The notes under the pieces: generated by a model | Databases searched by the model: none | The model's input: the letters and a program-made list of their open reading frames with translations, nothing else | Told to the model about the DNA's origin: nothing | Assembly: GCA_018350325.1 (NCBI GenBank) | Contig: JAEVLN010000020.1 | Coordinates: 465,796 to 529,795 of the forward strand | Direction of reading: 5' to 3' | Length of the DNA stretch: 64,000 nucleotides | Source of the DNA: Globodera rostochiensis | Lineage: Eukaryota > Nematoda > Chromadorea > Rhabditida > Heteroderidae | Shown here: positions 11,842 to 22,852 of the stretch, piece by piece | Layout of the letters: the number at the start of each line of letters is the position of its first letter | Numbering within the stretch: position 1 is the stretch's first letter | Made by a program: the position numbers and the translations under genes

Positions 11842-14232
11842 CTTATTATATTTTCATAGATTTGTTTACATTTTGCCATCAATATATCAACGTGCCTAAG
11901 GCTCTGTCTGAAGATACGCCCTGAGTTTATTCACTAGAATTTGCGTAAACTTTAAACCATTTATAACAGATTAATTTTTATTTTATTTTTGTATAAAATT
12001 AATTTATAGTTTGCCTTGGTCAGTTACTGTTGCACATTTTATTAATATAATTAGTTTTTTGTAGTTATTATTCATTTAAGCCATATTAGATTACAGATTT
12101 TATTTTTAAAGATGAATATATTATTGAATCATTTAGTTACATTTATTTTGAAATAGTATACAGATACATAATTTTAACAAAATTTTTTAGAATTTGTATA
12201 TATTTAATTTAAAAAATTTTAAGCTAAAAATTAAAAAAAATCTTTTTAAATATAAAAAAATCCAAAAGTCATGGGACAAAAAAATTTAATAACTTGGTAA
12301 AAATCCAAGCATAGTATGGATCCTGGTTCGCATAAACAATGTAAAACCCCCGAAGATAAAATATTATGATTTATTTTGGTGGTTCGAAGCTTGCGGCCCG
12401 AAACTTGCGGTCCGAAACTTGCGACCCGAATTTTGCGGCCCTAATTAAAGCAAAAAAAAAAAAGACAAAACAACTTTTAAACTTGATAATTTATTACACC
12501 ATTTTGTCATAAAAATGCATGAAAAGTTAATAGCTCATATTGTCTGGACTAGTCGTCCCACTGATCAAAATTTTCCAGCGAGTCGGTATTGTACCGCTCT
12601 AAATTTTAATAGTAATTTAAAAAAAAATAATTGCTCTTTTTATACTATGATTTTTTGTTTTTTTATGCTAACAAATTTCAAATCAGATTTGGATTTTTAA
12701 AATATTACATTTTCATGGACATCATCATTTAGTTATTACTGATTTGATCAAAAATCGACAAATCACAAAGAATTACTTTCTGTATTTAAAAATTCATTTG
12801 ATACAGAAATCTTTCATAAAATTACCTGTTAAATATTTTGTTATGCTCAGCTTTGCGCTGACGTGAATCCACATATTGCATCCGTTCCGTGTCTTCGCAA
12901 TGTCGATTAAAATTGCCTTATATTATTGGAGGAATACCTTAAACATTAATAAGTGTTAAGATTTAACTGATAATGTAGTGCTATGTTTAGTCAAATAAAT
13001 AAATAAAAATATTCTAGTGCAAAAAATTTCTAATATTTTGCAAGCAATCTTTTAAGGCATCTTTATTATTTTTGCATTAAAAAATATTTTTATGGATAAT
13101 CGCATATATTTATCAAATTATATCATATAGTTGTTCCAAAGAGCGTCTTTATATTTGTAATATTTTTTAATTGATTTTTTCTAGATATTCAAACTTTTGT
13201 AACACACTTTTTATTTTATAACTTTTTATTTATTGCTTTATCAGTATAATTATTTTATTTCAATAATAGTAATGATTCTAAATGATTTTATGTACATTCA
13301 TAAACCTTTATTAATAGTTTTTTTGTGTCTCTTTTTTTTAATATTTCAGTTTTTAATTTAATTTATGTGTGGTTGTGTTGCTTTACTAATTATATCTATT
13401 AATTTTTATACATATTGCTGTAATTGGCATATTATTGAAAATTAATTTGGTGTTGGTTAAATATGGTTGTGAGTCTCGTATTTCTTCGATGAGATTTACC
13501 ATCACAAAAATACTTCATTTCCAAACCAATCAAATTACGATCAGTATATCAAATAACTTTTATTTTTGTGCACAATGTTTAAATAATATTTCTATGTTAT
13601 AATTTTTCTCGCCATGGTGCTGGACAGTTGCATAGGCTAATTTTACTTAATAATAACAAATGCGTAAATGTACAATATTTAGATAAACAATACACTATAA
13701 AAAATACATTTATAAAACTGAGCAAACTAATTATTGAATCAAATATAATTGACTTTAATATTATCTTTTTTTTTATAATAAACATTCAAAAACGGTTAAT
13801 ATAAAATCAAAAATTACACGTGTAGAAGCAGTGGAGAGGAGATTTTTGACCTTGTTTTGGCATCATTTTTACAGCTCAGTTGCTGGGAAGCATAGCATCA
13901 ATGTATATGAATGCATTCAACATAAAAAATTACAAAAAGGATTAATTGGAATTAACAAAAATAAAAAAGTATTTACATTTTCAAAGTTCCTATTTATTTA
14001 TAAATTAAAATTTTAAAAGTGCGGACCACAACAGTGAATTTTTGTATATTGTAACTTTTTGTTGGGTACAATTTAAACGACAAAAAATTAAACCAAAAAA
14101 TAAAAAAACAAGTGGTTCCAGTATTATTTAATGCAACTCTAAAGTATATGACAACCCTAAAATATAAAATATAATTCTTTTAAAACTAACAAATAAAAAT
14201 AAAACCTAAAACCTTTTTTTCAGGTTCAACGG

Positions 14233-14358
14233 ATGGAGAACACAGATGCGGGAGAGGATACCAAAAAAGCGATTAAAGAAATTTTTCAGTTAAATTACCA
14301 CAACAAAATGCTTAAATATAAATCTAGATTAATAAAGCGAAAAATTTTACATTTTTAA
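14233..14358 (+). CDS. Exon-like small ORF after TTTTTTCAG, copy 1
   Basis: A strong acceptor-like CCTTTTTTTCAG at 14,212-14,223 is followed by an ATG and 41 codons rich in Lys and Glu. Copy 2 carries the same start at 38,256 with a longer frame, because an indel changes the 3' part. In a nematode the acceptor could serve for cis- or trans-splicing. No homologue was recognised. The Helitron lies only 85 bp downstream. Confidence 0.25.
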   Translation: MENTDAGEDTKKAIKEIFQLNYHNKMLKYKSRLIKRKILHF

Positions 14359-14443
14359 TGATGTTTTCTCAAAGCTACCTTGTAAGGTCATCCAATTCTG
14401 CTTTTAAATTGATTAAAACATGAATATTTAATAAATATCATAA

Positions 14444-14545
14444 CCAGTGCCCGGTGGGCACTGTTTTTTTTTTTTTAATTTTTTTGTTACTGAAATCGCC
14501 AAGGCGATTTTAACACTGAGTCTAGGCGCGCTTCGCGCGGCATTT
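14444..14545 (-). promoter_or_regulatory. Helitron 3' end with two successive hairpin terminators
   Basis: On the minus strand the order is: a GCGCG-GAA-loop hairpin followed directly by CTAG (plus-strand 14,520-14,540), a second stem AAATCGCC/GGCGATTT (14,494-14,511), an A/T-rich tract, then GTGCCC-ACC-GGGCAC followed by TGG at the true junction (14,444-14,460). The inner hairpin plus CTAG looks like a classic Helitron end; the outer hairpin plus CTGG is the end actually used, as defined by the empty site in copy 2. Confidence 0.7.
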
Positions 14546-14663
14546 ACCCTTTTTACATTTTTTTCTATTGGCATTTTCCCCTTATGAACATTTCTCTCTT
14601 AGGTTTTTTAAATACTAATTAAATATAGGAAAAATAAAAAGGTAACAAAGATTAATACAGAGA

Positions 14664-14743
14664 TTTGGGAGAAATTAGGGAGCAAAGCACAGAGATTTAG
14701 GGTAATAGCAAGAGAATTCAGTAGAGATTCACTCAGAGATTTA
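14664..14743. repeat. Left subterminal inverted repeat of the Helitron
   Basis: About 80 bp, 220 bp from the element's 3' end, which recurs as reverse complement at 22,234-22,315. It contains three spaced CAGAGATTT motifs, suggesting iterated protein-binding sites for the transposition machinery. The binding role is inference. Confidence 0.8.
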
Positions 14744-14941
14744 ATGGGTTTTACAGTAATGTTCAAGCTTTTTCGAGAAACCCCCCGAAAAATTCATATA
14801 ATTAGTAAATTGCTTTAAATGTTTTAGAGTGCACACCAACACGTTTGGCATTTGCCTTTCTTGCTTTAAAGACACCAAGCTTTAAAAATGTAATTATTCG
14901 AATATTATCATGGAAAGAAAATGCACTAGCACTATGATTGG

Positions 14942-17900
14942 TCAATATTCTTGGCTGTTAAGCGCCCCTGCAATAGGGTCTTCTGGCAGAGCGATAGGCC
15001 GGTCAAGTAACTCGGGGATGATCACGTTGTTAATAGTGGTAGTATCGCCCTTGCAGGTGTGTGGGGAAAAAACACGAATGCCAGCCATTGTTGTCACCCT
15101 GGACATAGCAACATACACTTGTCCATGCGAAAAGCATTGCTTTCCATTGAGTACAAGTCCCATTCTTTGCAGAGTTTGCCCTTGCGCCTAAAATAGATTA
15201 AAATATATAGATGACTGAACAAAGTTCAAACATATCTTATTAACTGTCATAGCAAAACATGGACGGACAGGAAACTGAATGCGCCGGAAACGAATGCCAC
15301 GGTGATGACGCCCCTGCCCGTATTCAAATTTCACGCGTGGGATGATGTACTCCTGTCCTTCCCGAGGGCCGGTCAAAAGTTTGCAGAAAAGATTTTCTTC
15401 CGTCATGCGCCTGAGCTGCATCCGCGTTCCATTGCATAGGCCAACGGAAACATCAAGATTGCGGATGAGCATCACAGAGGCTCCGGTCTATAGTTGTATA
15501 AGGAAAGGAGTATGTAAAAACTCAAACACCTTTAAAATGAGCTTGTGAGGCGGCATCCCCGACGGCATTTCATTGTGAATGGCCTCGATATTAAAATCCG
15601 CGCGAAAAGTCCCAAGTTCTTCCTGTCCATCCAATGGAGAATCAATTGACAGGTAAATCATTGGCGCCCCTGCCATGCGTTCCATTGCTTTGTCATTGAT
15701 AGCTTGTACATCGGCATTAGTTGGTGATAATATGACGCTGTCTTTGATAAGTTCAGCGTGTCGAATGGGATCATTGAATAAAGCTGCCGGAAAGCAGAAG
15801 TCAATTATTTCTTCAAGAGTGTTGACGAGCAATTCAGTTGGTATATGCAACTTTAATGGCTGCAGGTCCTGCTGATGATTTGCCCCTGCTTGATGGAGGC
15901 CATTGCCGATAATGTGAAGCCACTCGCAAAGAGCACGCTGGTCCGGCGCAGTTCGCATGTTTATGGACAAACTAAAAATAAAACTTGCGACACAAATAGA
16001 TTTCAAAACACACTGAAGTTGTTCAAAATTGTCCTTGAACAATTTGTCCATTTTAATGCTCTCCTGCAGCTGGTCATCACGCGTGCCCTGCTCCACAACT
16101 GGTGCCAGTTGTTTCCAGTCGCCACCCAGTACGAGAGGTTTGCCGCCAAAAGGTTTATTGGTAGCACAAACATCTCGCAGTAGGCGATCAATGTAACGTA
16201 ACACTTTATTGCTCAACATGCTAATCTCCTAAAAAAAGAGGTGTTGACATATAAGGTAAACATTGCCTACATCAATAATGAACAGATCGGCAGAACGCAG
16301 TTTTTTGGCCCCTGCAGACTCGAATGCTAAGCGCGGAGGTGTATCATCGCAAGCATCATTAGGCACAGAAAAAAGACGATGGACAGTTGCGCCACCGATT
16401 AGCAAGAGTGCTGCAATGCCAGTGCTGGCAGATGCTAACACAGAGCCAGTATTCAATTGCGTTCGCTAAAAAAGGTAAGAAAATAATAATAGTACTCTTC
16501 AGAATTGGTTTTTCAGGATGCCAAAAACTTCAAAAAAAAATCTTGCTATTTATTACCGCTTGACTCGGCAACTCAAGCTCGGAGTTGATCGGAGGCTTCC
16601 CCGCGAGACACCAACGGATCAGCGTGTTGTACAAAAAGGTTTTACCTTAACATAAAAAAACAGGGGGAGTGCAAAAGAAAAGACTAAATTACCACTTCCG
16701 CCCGAGCCTTGAACAAAAAAACAACGCTTGTTGCCCCTGCCTTTGACGGCTTCTGTGATGCAAGCGAACGCGTTACGTTGATCAACATTTAATTTCTTCA
16801 CATGCATCTCAACCAATTTTTGAGGGGTCAATCGTTGGGCCTGATCCCCAAAGAAATCGGTTTGTAGGCGCGTCTCTTCCAGGATGGCCCCTTGGTAGCT
16901 AAAGCTGTAGTCTGCTGGCAATCCACAGAGTCCAACCTCACTGAATAATGATTTGACTAATTGCATAAAATGGATGTTACTAACCCGCATGAGGTTGACA
17001 TGCAAGTGAAGTAGTATTCAAGATTGCGCATGACTTCGCCCCTGCGACGCTCTAACGACTGAGCGGGAATGTCAGGATCAACGCCAGCTTTGTGGGGACG
17101 CATTTGGTCTAGAAAAGTGTCGAAAAGTTGTTGTGGGTCCGATGGTCTGCCATGAGCGATCAACATAGCAAAGAAGTGTTGAAGTTTGTTGAGATTCATA
17201 TTATCTACGCAGGCATCTTGCATCGCCCCTGCGAAAATAATATCATTCTCAAGCAGGTTCAATTGTATTGCAGCTTCGGTAAAGGTTGCAAAGCATTGGC
17301 CATCAATAGTGCGAAGGTCTTTGAAGCTCTTAGGGCCCGGCCGATGCAAAAGAAGAGCACTTTAAAAAATTTTTTGACGTAATAAATTATAGGATTAAAA
17401 ACCGTATAGCGAAAAGTTCGCAGTGTTTTGGGGAAACAGTGTAAACTCGGACGAACATGCGCGCCCCTGCTACTTCTTCTACTAAAGGTCGTTGGCGCTT
17501 AATCCATTTGCGGTGCTTTTGATTCCAACTTAAAGGACAATTGAATAAAAAAGTGGAAAATGGCCTCACTAATAACGATACGGCACGCGATCATAAGTCA
17601 GTTCTGATACGTCTGGGTCATTGGAACATAGCTCAAAAAATGCGGTCAATCTCGTATGAAGCTGCAGGTTGCGGCGCCCCTGCTCAGCATGGCCCTCTTC
17701 AATGACAAGCATTTGGCCAAGTTCGTCATGGAGTGACAAAGGGTAGATTTGGTGTGATAAGCGAACAATTCGATAGGAATGCAGACGAAGGTACGCTTCC
17801 ATAGACGTCATATATCGAACTTTGAAGGTCGCTGCAATTTCGTCGTAATCGCAGACAGTTTCTTGCTGATTTCTCTCGCCCCTGCGCGGCTGCAGAACAC

Positions 17901-20900
17901 GGACATACGCCTTCTCGAAACCTATAAGCAAAAAGTTAATCGGGTTTAAAGTGAATTTGCAAACCTTTAAGCAAGTATTTGAAGATATACTTGCAGGCCT
18001 TTTGCCCGAAGACGTACTCGATGTTGATATGGCAGCCATATTTGAGAAGAAGGAAGGCATTTGTATGGGATCACACGACTATCATCCAGCAAAGCAGTAC
18101 CTTTGCCGCCCCTGCTTTTCTTCATATATGAAAGGCCACATTCCTCCTGAAAAAATAAAACTATTTATTAAAATAAAAGAGTTATGCACATAGGTTCTTG
18201 GTGAAGTAACACATGGTGGTGCTGCACAACGTTTACGTTGGTAACGGACTTCGTTCCAATCTCTTTCTGGATCGTTTTCAGGGAGTACATGATCTCCAGG
18301 CGCTAACTGTTGGTTTTCCACGCGCGCCCATGCATGGAGCTCAGCATCAAAAGTGTCAGCAGGCAAACGAACATAATTTGTATAGCGCACTTCTTAAATT
18401 ACAACAATTAAATGTTAGAAAAAAAAAGAGGGAAATCACCAGAAAGTTCTGTATGATCAGAATAGGGTTTAGGAAAGTGTTTTTTGCATTGCGGACGCCC
18501 TTGCTCGTTGAAGTCCGTGCATGCTGAATTACAATCGTGCAACATCATTGTAGTCACATAGTGCCACAGCCGACGTTGTTGATTGGCTTCAGGTGTCAGA
18601 TCATCCATTTGTGGGAGAGGAGGAATTCTGGCGCTTACAAAATCGTCAACATCGTTAGGCGAGGTAATGCGCCCCTGCTTCTCCAGAATAAGAAGAATGT
18701 GTATGTGTGGCATGCCTTAACATTTTTGAATATTATAATCAGTATTAAGATGATTAGGTCACCTCGTTTCTGATGCTCAACACTATAGCACCACCCAGCC
18801 ACCTTTCCCAAAACGTTCCGCTCTGTAAGGTCCTTTATAAATTCAGTCGCTTTGTCCATAAAAATTCGGCAAACGATATCAGCTCGATGGGTATACTGTT
18901 GGCGCCCCTGCAGTGCTTCTTTGAGTTCTGGCCATGAAGGATTTCCGGTAAAGGTTACAAACCTGAAAAGGACAAAATGGTAATAACCTATTGTAATTAA
19001 AGGACCAAGTTGGATTGCCGAGGTGCCGAACCATAGTCATAAGGTCTGCATACTTTTGCTGATAGTATTGCCTTGAGCCAGCAAATGTCTGCGGCATTAA
19101 AAAAATGCGGCCAAGTCGGGCATTGGGCTCCTGACGTTGGAGCCCCTGCTCAAGCGCATGCACATAATCACGTGCAAGAATTTGGCGGTAATCCTTTTTT
19201 GACTGTTGCGCCTTTACGTGTTCCATTTCGTTTCGCTCAATACGATTCAAAAGCGCAATGACAAAATATTCCGCGAGGCGACGAGCGTACCACAGCCAGT
19301 GGAATGCGCCCCTGCTGGGCTCGCGCATTGCCAAACGATAGCGGTAGAATTGCCGTTCCGAAATGTGCACTTGAGGGCCAGGCTTCTTTATCCCCAACAC
19401 ATGAGTGGGCCGTTGCCAGAACTCTTCAGAAATGACCGAGTCGATGCTAGGCATTACATGCTAAAGGGAGTAAAAACTGAAATGAAATAAATGTTTAAGC
19501 CTACATTATCGTCCAGCGCATCTTGCCCCTGCTCATTAGCATCAGGAACAGCTTCAACAAAGGCGGCTTCTAGTTCAGGAAAGTCTTCGTTGCGAACAGG
19601 CGGCTCTGTATCGCGATGCGTTGATGTTGTCGGACTGAAGGTAGAGCACACATCGTTAGCATTTTCGTCTAGACATTCCAAGCTTCGTACATTGCGCCCC
19701 TGCTTGCAGTTCTTCTTCAAAAACCATTGCCAGCCGGCAGTCCCTCTTGGATGTAGTAGAGGGAAGCAGCATGGGTCTAGTTGTGGCATCCCGCTTTTCA
19801 ATAGCCTCATCTTTCCAGCTTTGTCGCAAACCCAAAAACCTGTAACAATAAAAGATGTTTTGAATGAAAAATTTATTGACCATGAACTTCTGGAGCCAAC
19901 CCATCTTCTTGTACCCAAATAACCGCAATTTGTTGAGCTGTCGGCGCTTCCGTTTTTTCAATAACTGTGCACTCGCCCCTGCTTCGAGCTGCCTCAACAT
20001 TAAGAGTGCGGTCGGTCAGCAAAACAATCTGTTAAAAATCAAAAAATCAAAAATGCAAAAAAAACACACTTGAAATCGGGGAATTTCTCCCTCATTCCGC
20101 TCCATTGCTTCCTCTATTTTCGCCCCTGCGGTCATAAAAGTGCGGCCATACGGGTTTTCGCGCATCAATTGCTCGAGTTTTTCCATTATTGCTTGTCTAA
20201 TTGGTAATGCAAGCACATCGGCGATATTTTCGGAACGTAGGCGGAGTGCATCATCAGGCATCAGGGTATAGACTTGAGCAAATGTTGGACGACGCCCCTG
20301 CGGCGCGACCAAGTCGCTGAACTGGAATGAAAATTGTCCTAAAAGAATAGATTAAAAAAGACATTATGAACTGAACGGACCATTATACTTGACGGTGTCC
20401 TTACGGCCAGCCATTTGATCCTCTGGAGCTTTTTCACTGTGCACTGAAGCAAACGCGAACGTGTTGTTTAATGGCAACGTGTTGTCCAAAAATTGTTCGC
20501 GTGCTTGCAAATCGGACGCCCCTGCCAGCTCCGTAAGAATAGTAGGTGGGCTTTGAAGTTCTGCATAATCGGCTGCCATTGCATCAGTATGACATTCGCC
20601 ATTTGAACAGCATGGAGAGACACGCCCCTGCTTTTTTATTGCGTCACGTTCAGCATGGAGTAAAAGTGCGTCACAATGTTCACATGTAGCATCGCCAAAC
20701 TGTCCGCTATCGTAATAGTCAACCTTAAACAATGGCTTTGAAATGAAAGTCTTAAAACTTAACTTGCCCGATGAAAGGACCCTTCAGATGCACAATGGTG
20801 TTTGCGATGGCACTGAGTGGTAATTTTGGTCAATTTCCTTGGTTTCATGTGCACTGCTGCAAATTCCTGAGCATATTTGTTTGCAGTAATAAAAGCTTGT

Positions 20901-21482
20901 GCATTTTGCTGACATTGCGCAAAAGAAGAACAATCACAATTGCCCCTGCAGCAACGTGTCCACGATCTCTTAGCTAAAACAATAATCAATATTAAAAAAT
21001 TAAAAATATCACAATACCACCGGATCCTTTGAGAGGCCAAGAACGGGCAGAGTAATCAGACAACAACTTGTTCAGATGCGACTCGATTTCTTGAATGTGC
21101 TTAGCACGCAACTGTAAATGTGTAAAAAATATTAATAGGCATTAAAGGTTATAAACTTTAATTTTTCGTGGGTTACATCCGCCCCTGCCAGCGTTGTCGG
21201 CAAACAATGGTGTTGTTCGATGTTGCTTTTTTTATCGGGAAAAAGCACTTTTTCCGACCCCTGCTCATTCGCGGCTTGCTCCTGATCAATTAGGTTCTGG
21301 GTCTGATTTGACGAACACGGCTGATCAAGGTGAGCATTTGCATTAGCACCTCTAGCCTGTTTTGAATTGTTTCCTGCGTCTGAAGTAGACGCCCCTGCTT
21401 CGGAAAACTTTTCGGCAGAACTCCTGCTCAGTTGCTTACACAAACGATTTGAATTGATACGTTTTCGTGTTTTTGAAGGCAT
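14942..21482 (-). CDS. Helitron Rep-helicase (HUH nuclease + Pif1-like helicase), multi-exon, frameshifted
   Basis: This is the rolling-circle transposase that nicks DNA ends and unwinds DNA during Helitron transposition. From the N-terminus (21,482): Ser/Asn-rich leader, a Zn-binding segment CEHCDALLLH with a CC..C cluster (20,560-20,690), the Helitron N-terminal domain (19,000-20,300), the Rep HUH motif LPHIHILL (about 18,690-18,715), the Tyr motif region KYIFKYLL (about 17,975-18,000), then a Pif1-type helicase: Walker A GSGGSGKT at 16,640-16,710, EISM at 16,215, GGDWKQ near 16,130, and the C-terminal FSHGQVYVAMSRV near 15,090-15,130. Short GT-AG introns interrupt it, for example 16,646-16,692 inside the Walker A codons and a 41-bp intron near 17,530-17,570. 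Near 18,060 one extra A in an AAA run breaks the Rep domain frame, so this copy is probably not functional as assembled. The coding strand carries 26 exact GCAGGGGC octamers. The exon model is approximate. Confidence 0.9.
14964..21398 (-). repeat. Dispersed GCAGGGGC octamer series in the Helitron gene
   Basis: Exact GCCCCTGC on the plus strand starts at 14964, 15310, 15666, 15882, 16308, 16733, 17038, 17225, 17463, 17676, 17878, 18108, 18671, 18904, 19142, 19308, 19525, 19696, 19975, 20122, 20294, 20518, 20624, 20942, 21181 and 21391. One-mismatch forms occur at 15178, 18497 and 21257. Spacing is 106-563 bp, mostly 150-350. I saw no copy in the opposite orientation inside the gene. The octamer is read as Ala-Gly-Ala (11), Gln-Gly-Arg type (9) or Arg-Gly (6), so all three frames are used. 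Confidence 0.95.
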
Positions 21483-21814
21483 TTTGGAAAAATGATATCT
21501 AAAAAATTGAACACAATGAATTAAACAATAGCTTGAATAAAAGAGGATTTGTGTCAATAATATTTGGTCTGTAAAAAACAATTAGGATACACACATTTAA
21601 TTACTAACACAAAGTCATTTGTGGGTTCAATAAATACATACAGAAGACCAAAAAAGAGAAATTCGCAGACAAACAATTCACTAATCAATAATGCAAGAGT
21701 ATTTGTGGATCGGAAAAAATGCACACATTCGTTAGCACAAAGAACAAAATTGTTTTGTTTACCAGTTCACCAACGATTTCTTTTTTGCTATTACTACCAA
21801 TTGTTTGCTGTGAT

Positions 21815-22000
21815 GTAAAATGGGGAAGAGAAAAGAGAACAACAACGCACTATTTCTTTTTCCCTTGTTTTCTCTTCCCCTTGTTTTCTCTTCCCCTTTT
21901 TTTCTCTTCCCCTGTTTGCTGTGATGTAAAATGGGGAATAGAAAGCAGAACGATCAACGTAGTGTTTTCTGGTTTCCTTGTTTTCTCTTCACCCGCACGC
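21815..22000. repeat. Local tandem duplication and CTTCCCC repeats, Helitron 5' region
   Basis: A block GTTTGCTGTGATGTAAAATG occurs twice (about 21,807 and 21,923), each followed by GGGGAA and a purine-rich stretch, with several TTTTCTCTTCCCC units between. It lies upstream of the Rep-helicase start and might be part of its 5' regulatory region. No more can be said. Confidence 0.7.
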
Positions 22001-22233
22001 TGTTTCACTCATTCTTCGCGTTGTTAGAATATTGTTTAAAAATTAGCTTATATTTATTAAAAATTTATTTAACAGAAATTGTGCTTTAAAAGCAGTGCTG
22101 GTGTGCTGTGCCTCCAAAATATTTAAGAAACTGTTTTGGTACTTCCCAAAAACTTGGAAAACGCAATGAGGAATGGTCTAAAAAAAGATTGTTTAGGTTT
22201 TCTCCAAAATGCCAAAACTAACTCCAAAGCACA

Positions 22234-22315
22234 TAAATCTCTGAGTGGATCTCTACTAAAATCTCGCACTATTACCCTAAATCTCTGTGCTTTCCTCCCC
22301 CAATTTCTCCCAAAG
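22234..22315. repeat. Right subterminal inverted repeat of the Helitron
   Basis: Reverse complement of 14,664-14,743, located about 620 bp from the element's 5' end. The asymmetric placement of the two arms is reminiscent of asymmetric terminal repeats reported for Helentron-type elements. Confidence 0.8.
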
Positions 22316-22439
22316 CGCTGTAGTATTCTCTGTTACATTCATGTGATCTTTAAAATTTTTTTGTTCTTAGAATTTTGTTTTTAATGTTTTAAAAAAAGTA
22401 TTTATACATTTTTATTTTAAGTATAATTTTTTGAAAAAA

Positions 22440-22520
22440 AAATTTTGGAACTTGGGAATTGATCCCACACAATAACCAATGCACACCAAGTGCTTAACCA
22501 CTACACCACCGATTCAACTG
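22440..22520 (-). ncRNA. tRNA-like pol III promoter segment (box A and box B)
   Basis: On the minus strand a box A match TGGTGTAGTGG (22,498-22,508) and a box B match GATCAATTC (22,456-22,464) are spaced as in a tRNA gene. A D-stem GTGT/GCAC and a four-pair T-stem can be drawn, and a T-run follows at about 22,435-22,445. No anticodon or acceptor stem forms, so it is a tRNA-derived SINE or tRNA relic carried inside the Helitron, not a functional tRNA. Confidence 0.45.
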
Positions 22521-22719
22521 TGGATTTCCCTTATTTTCCCCTCACCAACCCCCACCCGTTTGTCTTTTTCGAACATTTTTTGATTCTTGTCAGCAGCACA
22601 TCTACCCTTCAGACTTGGCTGATCCGGCCCATCTATAGCTCATTTGATAGCCCATGGTCTGTAGATGTGCCCTCCAAAACATTCCATCAACGGTTAGGGT
22701 ACTCCCCGCCGAGCTGGGA

Positions 22720-22852
22720 GCCAAACAATGGGGGGTGGTCAAAAAATTTGTGCCATTTTTAGACAATTTTTCGGGATTTTCTCGAAAATGCCTAACCCAA
22801 ACTTTAATTTTATACCTTCCCCATATCGGCCACCCCAAACAATGGGGGGTCT
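22720..22852. repeat. Pair of CCAAACAATGGGGGGT repeats
   Basis: The 16-mer occurs at about 22,722 and again at about 22,838, inside the 5' terminal region of the Helitron. No other function is evident in this 600-bp stretch between the Rep-helicase leader and the element end. Confidence 0.6.

Noticed and set aside
14964..21398. Octamers as intron ends or simple 8-bp insertion scars
   Set aside because: Recognisable introns lie at other positions, the octamers are inside translated exons, and at least two sites seem to keep the family protein length, so neither explanation fits alone.
22440..22520. Functional tRNA gene
   Set aside because: Acceptor and anticodon stems do not pair; only the promoter boxes, D-stem and T-stem remain. 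The same applies to the Polinton terminal repeats.
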